This document shows, piece by piece, positions 34,042-43,440 of a stretch of 64,000 bases of DNA. The first letter of the stretch is position 1. Every line of letters begins with the position of its first letter. Location: NCBI GenBank assembly GCA_022496205.1, contig WTXD01000002.1:1116001-1180000 (forward strand). The letters are read 5' to 3'. Made by a program: the position numbers and the translations under genes. This DNA is from Gloeopeniophorella convolvens. Lineage: Eukaryota; Basidiomycota; Agaricomycetes; Russulales. The notes under the pieces were generated by a model. That model was not told the origin of the DNA. It searched no databases and saw nothing but the letters and a program-made list of their open reading frames with translations.

Positions 34042-36909
34042 TCACTGGAAGAAATTGGTCGGGAGTGCGAATGTGGGGTCCAGGGTAGATCCCGTGTGCA
34101 GAGCAGAGGGAGACGCTCCACCGATGGGATAGATAACAGACGAAGTGTCGAAGAAAGTGGGGCTGGGGTGGTTGTATGTGGTGTCCATGTCTTCGTGCAT
34201 GGCGCTGTGTGACGTCGGGCTGGACGTCAACATCGGCGCGCTCACACTGCGATTTTGAAGCACGCCCGAGCCGGATGGGTGTGCGCTGATTACGGAGAGA
34301 CCGCTGCCAGCAGCCGGAGGTGTGAAGGTATAGTTCCCGCCATCGGAAGACGGGTAGAAGGTGAGCGGAGGAGAGTGGCGCTGGGCGTCTGCCTGGACGC
34401 TCGATTGCATGTGAGAGAAAGGAGTAGGCCCCTGAGATAACGTGAAGTATGGAGGAGACCCGTTCGAGGAAACGAATGTCGACGAAGGCGAGCCCCGCGA
34501 GCCTGGCTGCGCCGGGCCTTCAGCAGGTGATTGTGTGCCTGATGAAGCTGCAGAAAGGGGAGGGGAGGCCCAGCTGCCGTCCTCCGTGCATGCCGTGTTG
34601 GGGGCAGAGCTCTCCAAAACTGGAAGGCCTGGCGCGGAATCAAGAGGCGGTATGGAGAGAGGAGGTGGGAGCGGGCGCTGAGAATGTCCACGGAGAAATT
34701 GCGTGCCGGATGGCTGAAGCTCGAAGACGGGCGTCGTTAGAGTGGACGACGTCGAGCTGCAAGGCCGTGCGCTCGACCCACCCCGCGACTCCCAAATCAT
34801 GCGGACGGTCTTCTCTCTTTCCTCGTTTTTGGAGAACGCCCATCGCATCTGACGAAGTGCCTGGAGGCAGACTTGGACATCGTCGTCGGATCCTCCTTCA
34901 CCGGCGAGCAAAAAGCCGGCAAAAAAGCACCCATCCCGGACAAGGGATGCGTCATACTCGAAAAACGGGGTCCCCAGGTGCTGACGGATGATAACGACGA
35001 CCCGCCGGACAACCTCGTGACAACGGGCGTTTGCGATCTCGAGCAAGCGACCTGCCGTATCGAGAGGGGCGCTCTGCGGACTTGAATTGGGCAGCGCGAT
35101 GCTGAAGCTCCTGTCACAGTTTGGATGTACGACTGACCGCTGCTTGAGTGCTTCGCGTATCACATTCACTAAGGTCAAAACGTGTCAGAACGAGAATACT
35201 AGGACAGCCAGTTGACTGTTTACGCACGACATTCGAAAATGAAAATCTATGAAAGGAAAGATTAAATCAGGTCTTACAATGAGCACTGGAGCAACTCACC
35301 TGCCATCCGTGGATGTAGCGATCGACGTCCTCCTCAAGCACATGTCGGGTAGTGCCCAGCATTCGGAGATTGTCAAAGTCCTTCCAGGACTTTTCGAGAG
35401 CCTCCCAAACCTCATGGAGACTTTTCTCGTCGATCTCGGTCTGCTGCTGCCGAGCCTTGGGGCCGGTCAAGGCGGCATGTACCTTCCGGCACGCTGAGGC
35501 AAGATCGAGCGATGCTGACGCATAGCGATATGTGAACTCGTAGGCGACCGCAGATGAGCGCATCATTGTATCGCTATTCAATGGAGGGAGTGTCTTCTGG
35601 AAGGTCGCAAGATCGTCATCGGAGCTGTCAAGATATGAGCCTCTGTGAGCAGCATTGAGTAATAAGCGTACATGAGGAGTCGGCCACCGCGAAGGCCACT
35701 GGTGACACCTTCCACGATGTGAGAGTACCAGAAGAGGCGAGCGCGGACAAGGACGTCGACAGCTTGGCCTTGGCCACTCCCAACAGAGGATATGGATGCC
35801 AAACTGCAAAGCGTGAACACCTGGCTGACCATGGCCTCGTACATGACCAGCCGCTCCATTGGTGTCTGGACCTCTGGAGGAATCATATGAGCCCAACACA
35901 GTGACGCACATTGTGAGTAGCTAACCTTGTGTCAAAGGTAACAAGAGATGTAGGGCACGCACGCCGTCCCATGTCGGCTTGCGGAGTATACCATGGACGT
36001 CAACGAGATACAGCATCTCTCGAACCATTTCATTGGTGGTCTCGCGTCGGCTGCTAATGATCGCACCCCCATGACGATGGCCTTCTTCGATGCCGTATTC
36101 GTTGACGCCGAAGCTCGCCGCCCATACGGCGAGCAGCATAGCAATGAGCTGACCTGGGACGCCGAGCGCGTTACAATTGCCCTTCGAGAACTCGAAGAAG
36201 CGCGCGCAGAACTCGGACGGGTCGATGATAGGGTCTATGAAGAAGGTTCAGTTCAAGAACGGTTGGAGTCAAGTTGCATGACCGACGTTGTACATGGAAC
36301 CGCCGGAAGAAGGCGGACGAGAAGAACTCCGGCTTAAGCTTAGGTACAAGCCCAGGCGAGAGCGACGGCGTGCTGAAGAGACCGCCTTCCTCGTCCATGG
36401 TCTTCCCATAGACGGCCCTACGGGTGGCAGTGAGTGAGTGGAGGAGAACTTGACAGTGAAACGTGCTCGTGGACATACTCGACCTGCTGGAGGCGTCGAC
36501 CGCGCCTGAGGAGTTTGACCGCCTTTACTTCCGCGAACTCATCACTGCATACGGCATGGCGTCAAAAGGCATAAAGGCTAATATCGAATCTAGGGATACC
36601 GACACGCATTTGAGACCGCGCTCCTTGCAGTTGGAACAATGGGGTTGGGTTCCTGTGTTTGAAAAAGGCAAGTCTTTCAGATCGCAGCGAACTCTGAAAG
36701 AGGACGATGCGGGGTCGGGGTCAGCAAGGGAAGATGGGGATATTGTGTATTGCCGGGGCTACTTGCCTTCTCATGCGACATGCGCCGCATGCTGAGAACT
36801 GCTGGCGAGAAGACTTGGGCTGCCCGGAAGCACGGCGGGTGGCAGCGGACGGGTAGGGCGGGCTGGCGGAGCCCGGACTCCTGGCGACGGAAGCAGATTT
36901 GAGGGGCAT
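34042..36909 (-). CDS. Zn2Cys6 fungal transcription factor
   Basis: From the Met at 36909 the spliced N-terminus gives a binuclear zinc cluster with Cys at about residues 41, 44, 51, 67, 70 and 77 (SACGACRMRR-VRCDLKDLP ... HCSNCKERGLKC), spacing 2-6-15-2-6. A Lys/Arg-rich linker follows (DEFAEVKAVKLLRRGRRLQQ). The middle is the fungal-specific helical region: KLKPEFFSSAFFRRFHVQ, LLAVWAASFGVNEYG, NEMVREMLYLVDVHGILRKP, PEVQTPMERLVMYEAMVSQV and LFWYSHIVEGVTSGLRGGRL. The last 200 residues are Ser/Pro/Thr-rich, probably the activation domain, ending DPTFALPTNFFQ at 34042. Its target pathway cannot be read from sequence. The zinc cluster is split by a GC-AG intron. Confidence 0.88.
36694..36766 (-). 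other. GC-AG intron (73 nt) splitting the zinc cluster
   Basis: On the minus strand the exon ends AGAAG, the intron starts GCAAGT (a perfect GC-donor consensus) and ends CTTTCAG. The joined reading is CRMRR then VRCDL, which restores the third zinc-binding Cys. Confidence 0.85.
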
Positions 36910-37662
36910 TGGGAAGCACGGGACGGAGGAGCGGGTACTGCTGGGTGAACGGAGGGTGAAGACGGGGGGTATTTGAAGGATCGGAGGAATGAAGGGGGAA
37001 GAGGGCTGACTGGGAAGTCGGGGCCCAGGAGTGGAGAGAGCAGGAATGCAGGACGCTTGCCGTCGACGGATGCTTGGAACCGTACGTCTTTATCTCCTTG
37101 GCCCGAGCCTGCCATCGAGTTGTGCCAGGAGCACCTGCCTCGTTCGGTTTCGGGCACGTCGTTTACAGGCCCACTCGATGTCGTAATTCCAATTCATATT
37201 TTCCATCTTTCATCTCCCTGTTCCTCGGCTCACTCGACCCCCCCTTCTCCAGGTGTCGGGCTGCCTCAGGTCCTTCCTATTCCACCGCCCCCCCGCAGAT
37301 CCTCATCGCCACCTCTCTCCTGCCTCGACTCACCGTCGCCCCGCCCCCAGACTCGCTCCGGCCTGCCTGTCCCTAAGTTAGCCTGGTCTGGACACGGCAT
37401 TCCATTGAATGTTCCCGGCACCACATCTCTCTCTTGTCGTCCGCATGCACGCTCCCCTTCCATCATCACGTACTTTGGGTCTCCCTTCTCCAATCATTTA
37501 GATGTTCAGATTCCCACTCTGTGCTAGATAGGCAATCTCCTGTAAATACAGTCAAACCTGTCTGTATCGCGTCCGCGTCTAAGCGGCCATCAAAAATAGG
37601 CTACCTCACAAGCTGCCAAAGGGCCCCCCGTTGTCAGCGGGATTCTGCCTGCCTTGACGTTC
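36910..37662. other. Upstream region of the transcription factor gene
   Basis: About 750 bases with long pyrimidine-rich stretches on the plus strand (for example 37240-37380). Open frames here run on both strands but look like by-products of base composition. It should hold the promoter and 5' leader of the Zn2Cys6 gene and the end of the NOP16 transcript. Confidence 0.5.
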
Positions 37663-38626
37663 TTACGATAAACTCCTGCTGCCGCCCAGCTTCTCGAACC
37701 CGCCTGCCTTTTTGACGGCGCGATTCAGCTCTCCCCCCGTACGCTGGTCGGGGTTCAGCCTGCGATCTCGCGCCATGGCCTCCACATCGCGGCCGTGTTT
37801 TGTTACCAGCCTCCGCAAGTACGCAACTTCGCTCTTGGACGAGAATCTCGACATGCGTACAGGGAAGACGTCATCCAGTTCTTGCAAAAACAATTTATCG
37901 AGGCAGCAGCGATGATGATTTCATGGAAAAGTTAGTCAGGCCAAACGGTTAACCCCAGAAGCCATATGTCCGACACTCACCTCGAAGCACCTCATTTTGT
38001 GGCTTTTCGGCACCAGCTCCTCGCCCTAGCGAGATCCAACTCTGACTCTCAGGAGCAAGGGCTGCGCCGGCCGCCCTGTCCTCCACAAGTTCCATGAGCT
38101 CTGAGGATGGTTGCTCGTCGTCGTTGGCGTCAACGGCTATAACCCGGCCGTGTTCATCTCTGACGATACGCCCGAAACCTTGTGGAATATCTCGGTCAAT
38201 GCCGCCACTCGTCGACACCGAGGGCCCCGAAGCATCAATGGAGGTCGCCTCATTCGCTGCCGTTCGTGCTTCCGTGACGGCTGCAGCACATTCCACGCCT
38301 CCGGCTGTGTTTGGGTTCAGCGATACGGCGAGGCCGAGCGCTGCGTAACTGAAAAGGCCCGCGCAGGTCGCTCATCAATTATCAAACATTCCGTGCCACA
38401 GGAGAACACCTACTTTTGTCGGACAGTTTTATGTTTGTCCCATGCTTCCTGCAATAATTTTGGGCCACGAACGGCTGAGCGAATAGATCGGCGTAAGTTG
38501 TGCGGACATCTGCACAAGAAAGCCTAACACACGAGGCTGCTTCTTCAGGATCTTCTTCGCTTGCCTCGAATGGTGGACCGGTTTGTGGGAGGAGCGAGTC
38601 TTGCGACGCTGCCGAGGATTCGCCAT
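37663..38626 (-). CDS. NOP16: NOP16-like ribosome biogenesis protein
   Basis: Starts MANPRQRRKTRSSHKPVHHS, the basic Nop16 opening, and continues KKILKKQP. Later exons read TYADLFAQPFVAQNYCRKHG, DIPQGFGRIVRDEHGRVIAV and MSRFSSKSEVAYLRRLVTKH, then GRDVEAMARDRRLNPDQRTG and GELNRAVKKAGGFEKLGG, ending at 37663. The C-terminal segment (YLRRLVxKHGxDxxAMARDxxLNxxQxT) is the family signature. Nop16 is a nucleolar 60S pre-ribosome factor. A variable acidic/Ala-rich insert lies between the two conserved ends. It is divergent from QCR10, 282 bp between starts. Confidence 0.9.
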
Positions 38627-38908
38627 GTCGAACCTGAACGGGGGTAGGAAATGTGGGCTCTCCGGTGGTGGACGGACGTAAGAAAGCCAGAGAGAGGAAT
38701 GCAGGTGCCGAGGACGTAGAGTCCGTTAAGTCGTGAGCATACCGAGCAACGCTGCAACGCCGCCAAATTATCCGTATATCATCTGCGGGCCTGTCGGCCC
38801 GGTCATCGGGCTCGGAAACGGCCGGCGTGTTCCGCCACAACTCCGCATCTTGTCCAACCAATCGTTCCAACTTCGCGACTCCAACACCCCCCAACACACG
38901 CTGTCCTC

Positions 38909-39300
38909 ATGGCTCGTCTTGCATACTACCCCACCCCCGCCAATCGTAAACTGGGCAACTTCACTCTCGACGTATGACCTCCCTTCTTTTCTTCTATTGC
39001 CATACTTACCATTTGCGCAGACAGCCAAGCGGTGGTCAGGAAGCCTCGGCGTTTGGGGTGTAGGTGCCGGTACTGCCCTCCTCTTTGTATGTGTCCTGTT
39101 CCTTGTCAGAGCGGGTATCGGTTTAGCAGCTTGTGTCTATAGCTGCTCTCTGTCACCCCCAAGGTGAAAAACACCCTGCTCCTCAAGATACCTGTCGTGC
39201 GTGTCACCAGTCTTCATGTCCGTAGCCTTCGAACTCATCAGCCTTTCAGGTCAGCAACTACTACGAGGACAAAACACCAGCGTCGGACAAGCCGTTCTAA
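38909..39300 (+). CDS. QCR10: QCR10, cytochrome bc1 complex subunit 10
   Basis: A small gene with exons too short to stand out. Spliced, it reads MARLAYYPTPANRKLGNFTL, DTAKRWSGSLGVWGVGAGTA, LLFLLSVTPKVKNTLLLKIP and VVSNYYEDKTPASDKPF, ending at 39300, about 77 residues. Introns: GTATGA...GCGCAG after TLD, then GTATGT...CTATAG after LLF, then one in the KIPV region. The single transmembrane helix, the PKVKNTLLLKIP segment and the EDKTPxxDKPF ending match Qcr10. It is an accessory subunit of respiratory complex III in the inner mitochondrial membrane. Confidence 0.9.
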
Positions 39301-39425
39301 ACGCCACTGCTTCACTCTAGAGTATGGGAATATAAATTCGTAGATGAAATCACCGATTCCCCCATCTGTTGCGCATTTTTCCCGAACCGTGAGGCAGACC
39401 ACAGACTCCGCAAAGTCTCCCGAAC

Positions 39426-40761
39426 TCAGAGCTTTGACGGCATCTTCACTTCGGATTCCAGGCCTCCCGTCAAATCAATGCCTAATTTCTTCTCTAATAC
39501 CTTGAGAGCTTGCAGGGAGCCGCCTATCGGCACGTCTATCAACGCATGTATGCATCAGACGGAGGATTGCTCAGCAGAAGGAAAGAAGATTCTGACGTAT
39601 GGTTTCCATTCCAAGTTCTTGGGCAGCCTTGAGATTTCTGCGAGGTGTCAGGGTCCGTCAGGCTTCCAACGCGGCCCTTCGCTGTGCCCTGTGAGAGGAC
39701 CACTCACAACCCCAGATCATCGAGGAAAACAGCCTCTTGCGGGCGAATTTCGTTCCTCTCGCACGCGAAGATGTAGAACCGATGCTCCGGTTTCCTAGAG
39801 GCACAAGGTGAGGTGCCTGACTGAGGACCAACATTCCACCTGTCAAATAGTGAGTCGCCTCACCTCATTCCGGCTTCGCTTGAGTCCACGAAGTCGTCAA
39901 ATAGATCCCGTATGTGCGGAGGAACAGCGCCTTCATCCCACCCTAGAAATTTGAGTTCGGAGTCGAGCGTCACGCCTGGATATCGCCCCGAGAACCGGGC
40001 ATCGAATCCGAGAAATGATGCATCGATCTTAGAGTAGTTATTCGTGAGAGCGATGACGCGCCATCGCTTCGCCGCTGGGAGTCGCAAAAAGCGCCAGTCA
40101 ATAGAAAGGAAGTGCAAGTTCATCGCACGAGCGCTCGAACCTCTGATTCGCAGTATGGCTTCATAGATATGCTGGTCTAGCTTCTGGCCCGTTCTCATCA
40201 TGCGTCCGAAGAGCTGCCACGTTGTTTAGAATTTGTGTATCAAATTTTGCGGAGAACTCACCTCGCGACCGTCGACGCGTAGACTCTGGGGAAGCTCGGG
40301 ACATGCTAACATCCGAATAAAGCCTCAGTGGCGTTGATTGGAAAAATGATTCCATGCTCACTTATGGCCCTCTTCTGACAGTACTCGGCGTACCATCTAT
40401 TACCGTTGTCAGTGTCAGACAGCTCGCGGCTGAACTGTTCGTAAAAGGGGAACAACGGTAATTGGCCCCGCTCGAACTTCTGCCACGCGCCCTCCGAGCC
40501 TCTGCTGACGCTGTGACAATCAGGCAGACCTCCGTATGAGTATCCCGGCTCAGCCTGGCTATATCCAGAGAGCTTACATCAAGCAATTAATGTAGTTGTG
40601 GGGGATTCCATGCTCGGCTTCATACTCATGTATGGCCAGAAGCGGGCTCTGCACAACGACTCCGCCGATCTTCGCAAGGTGGGTAAGGTGTGCCTCTGCG
40701 TGCTGCGACAAGAAACACAACATACATCAAAGACGACCGCCTTGAGGTTTGGGCTAGACAT
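39426..40761 (-). CDS. HAD-superfamily hydrolase (epoxide-hydrolase N-domain / ACAD10-like group)
   Basis: Starts MSSPNLKAVVFD (an in-frame Met at 40800 is possible). A 57-nt intron then gives IGGVVVQSPLLAIHEYEAEH, followed by GIPHNYINCL. Motif I therefore reads FDIGGVV: the nucleophile Asp is present but the usual second Asp is Gly. Later segments are WQKFERGQLPLFPFYEQFS, VIALTNNYSKID (motif II), FVDSSEAGMRKPEHRFYIFA (motif III Lys) and EAVFLDDLGLNLKAAQELGM (motif IV, paired Asp), then ETIHVPIGG. It ends SEVKMPSKL at 39426. About 260-280 residues. The group includes phosphatases and proteins of unknown activity; the substrate cannot be told. Confidence 0.85.
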
Positions 40762-41259
40762 CACCGGGGTGTCTTTACGACCTGCGCGAAAGCGAGACAC
40801 CGGAAATGATTTCCCAAAAGATGCCTGCAGGGTCGCATTGGTTCCACGTGGTACACGACGGTAATGTCGTTGCGCTCACCCCGTCAATATTCAATGGTGC
40901 TGGTGGCAGCTGCTCGTTCGTGTCAGGACCAACTCAACTCCGAGTGCGCGGTTGCCGGCCGTACCACAGGGCCCGGTTGCAGTGCAAAGACGCCCGGGCC
41001 GGTTGACACGTGCCTTCATTCACCGCGTCTCGGGATCCGGAGCCGCGGCAGATCTGACTTTTGAATAACAATGCCAGGGGTCGGCTTGGGACGCCGCCGA
41101 CAGACTTGCAGACAACCTTGGAGCAGAGCACCGTACACGGGAGGATGTCAGAGTTTTCGACGATAGGCGGCACGCCGCTGAAGACTTGCAACGAACGCCT
41201 TCGGATCATCGTCTTTTTTTCGTCGAGTCAGTTCTGGGGGTGCCCCACTGTAGCCTGAG

Positions 41260-41281
41260 TATAAGCGCCTATATAAGCGCC
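41260..41281 (+). promoter_or_regulatory. Duplicated TATA motif TATAAGCGCC
   Basis: Identical 10-bp copies at 41260-41269 and 41272-41281, two bases apart. They lie about 370 bases upstream of the penta-EF-hand start codon. Confidence 0.45.
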
Positions 41282-41499
41282 AGCGTTGGAGTTATTAGTA
41301 CATGATAACGTCAGCTCACTCGCCAAGCTTCGCTAAGCTATCGAATGAACTTCTAGTATTATCGCACCCATCTAATTTGATTGTCTCTTCAATGCTCATT
41401 ATCTGTTGAGTTCTTACATAAGTGCACAATCAGTGCGCAGATCCAAGCTCAAATCCAAGGAGTGGGACGCAGAACTGGTCAAGTCGAGTCGGCCAGGAT

Positions 41500-41507
41500 T
41501 ATATAAG
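41500..41507 (+). promoter_or_regulatory. TATA box candidate TATATAAG
   Basis: It sits 139 bases upstream of the MYSNPN start of the penta-EF-hand gene, a plausible distance for the core promoter. Confidence 0.5.
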
Positions 41508-41645
41508 ATCGGCGACCGCCCTTCCAAAAATAGAGATGTCATGGAGCATCTGGCCTGGGCGGCGCGCACGCTGCCGGGGTTATATTACGGCGAGTACGCC
41601 TTTAAGTGTCTGTTAGCCCGCACTCTATCTCCCTCATCGTCGACG

Positions 41646-42777
41646 ATGTACTCCAACCCAAACTACGGTGGCGGCCTTCGCCATTCAGGAAGCGTATCCC
41701 GGGGCTACCCTGCAGGCTCGTACGGCGAACAGGGAAGCTACGGCTACCAGGCCGGCCCCCCTGCTGGTGCAGATCCTCAGCTTTGGCAATGGTTCAGTGC
41801 CGTCGATGCTGACAGATCTGGCTCGATCACCGTGAACGAGCTCCAGGCTGCCTTGGTTAATGGTGCGTTGCTCACCTAAACGAGTCCTGCGTGCAAGCCT
41901 AATGGATCTTCGTATGATGCAGGGAACTGGCAAAGTAAGCGTCCATATCTAGATCGGCACGAGACCAGGGCACACCACAGCCATTTCATGGGGTTTCTTT
42001 AAACGCACAACACAGGAGCCTATCGCCCCTCTTGTTGTCGCAGCATTCTATTTGGGACGTGGCATCCGATGCTCATGCTTCTTTGTAAACTCCAGGATTC
42101 GACCTGGATACCGTGAAGATGCTTATGAACATCTTTGTACGTCGACGCTCTGAGAGTCGATCCACAGCGCCTCACTGTTACCTGTCAGGACACGGATCGT
42201 AGCGGGACCATCGGCTTTGCAGGTGCGCGGCTCCGTGCTCTCGATCTCTACGTGCCATTGACCTGTCGAAAAGAGTTCTCCGGACTTTGGAAGTACATTA
42301 GCGACTGGCAGGGCGTTTTCCGGCACTTTGACAGGGATAGATCGGGTTCCATTGACGGACACGAGCTATCTGAGGCTCTGCGCAGTTTCGGATACAATCT
42401 CGCACCAAGTCTGTTGACGCTCATCGAGCAGAAATACAGTGCGTCTCCGTGCCTCGGTTAACTGGTGCAGGTGGTAATCGCTTATCGTCCGATGAAGCCT
42501 CCGGTCCCACCGCTGGTTATGGACCTCCAGCAGGGATCACGTTCGATCGTTTCGTCAGAGCATGTGTTGCAGTGAAGACACTAACAGAAGCCTTCCAACG
42601 GTGCGTGCATATCCTCGCACATTCTGACGCGCGTTTTGACACGAATAACAGTCAGGACACTGACCGTGACGGATGGGTTACGATAAATTATGAGGAATTC
42701 ATGAGGGTAATTCCACTACATCCTCCGTTGTCGTGACTGGTCTGATGTGGCTGTAGATCGTCTTGGCTGCACCCTAG
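41646..42777 (+). CDS. Penta-EF-hand calcium-binding protein (ALG-2/peflin-like)
   Basis: Starts MYSNPNYGGGLRHSGSVSRG, a Gly/Tyr/Pro/Ser-rich tail typical of this family. EF-hand 1 reads DADRSGSITVNEL in the context LWQWFSAVDADRSGS. EF-hand 2 is DTDRSGTIGF. The helix EFSGLWKYISDWQGVFRHFD leads into EF-hand 3 (DRDRSGSIDGHELSEAL). A weak fourth hand lies in TFDRFVRACVAV, and DTDRDGWVTINYEEFMR follows, ending IVLAAP at 42777 across a final intron. Such proteins expose a hydrophobic patch on calcium binding and act at ER exit sites, ESCRT membranes and in pH signalling (yeast Pef1/YGR058W). Upstream the frame stays open for 80 codons with an in-frame ATG at 41541; see findings. Confidence 0.88.
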
Positions 42778-43440
42778 GTTTCGTCGACTACGCGCGTGAG
42801 TAATATGCCGCGGAAGGAAGGATCCCGATTTTGTAATTGGCTGTACGCGTTCACGTCTTTCTTGCTCAGCTCTCTAAGATAAAGCCCATTGATATGTATC
42901 AGAGTGTGGCTGTATTGATGTCTTGAATGATAACTTGACGTTGGGGGACTCCACTTGCACCTTTAAGTACCCAGATGGGTTTTGAGCGTGTGATTGGTGA
43001 GTAAGGTGTTCTAGCAGGGTGTGCGCCTGGATTGGCAACCAAGATTTGGGATGGAACGTCGAAGAGAGGCTAATCTTTTTGATCACCTAATAAGCATTAG
43101 TTCGTGCGCGTGGTCGACGTGTACCGTCGCAGTCAACGTGAGGAGATTCGTGACGTCGAGAACCCGACGGAGGACCGGTTCTGACGCGTGCGTGTGCTGC
43201 GTCGCCGACGGGTGCTCCCCCTCAGCGCCAGCAGCAAACTGGTGACTCATGCTGACCATGGCCAGATTACCGGCGGGATGGTAACCGGTGCCCCATCCAG
43301 TGACTAGTGACTAGCGATCGCTCAAAAGGGCAATTCCCACGTGATAACGCATTCCGGTGAGACAAAGTGCCGAGCTACTTCATATACAGGCGTTGGTCTG
43401 TCATTTCCATCCCCAACTTTGAAACAAACGTCCAGCAGCG
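42778..43440. other. Intergenic, no gene recognised
   Basis: About 660 bases between two plus-strand genes: the 3' region of the EF-hand gene and the promoter of the acyl-CoA synthetase gene. It contains an A+T-rich patch near 42880-42930. Confidence 0.5.

Larger units (their letters stand above)
40762..41645. other. Divergent promoter region between the HAD and PEF genes
   Basis: About 880 bases between start codons. It contains duplicated TATAAGCGCC at 41260 and 41272 and TATATAAG at 41500, listed separately. No other gene recognised. Confidence 0.5.

Noticed and set aside
36973..37527. 184-codon plus-strand ORF upstream of the zinc-cluster gene
   Set aside because: Ser/Pro-rich product of pyrimidine-rich DNA with no domain; fits a promoter/leader region.
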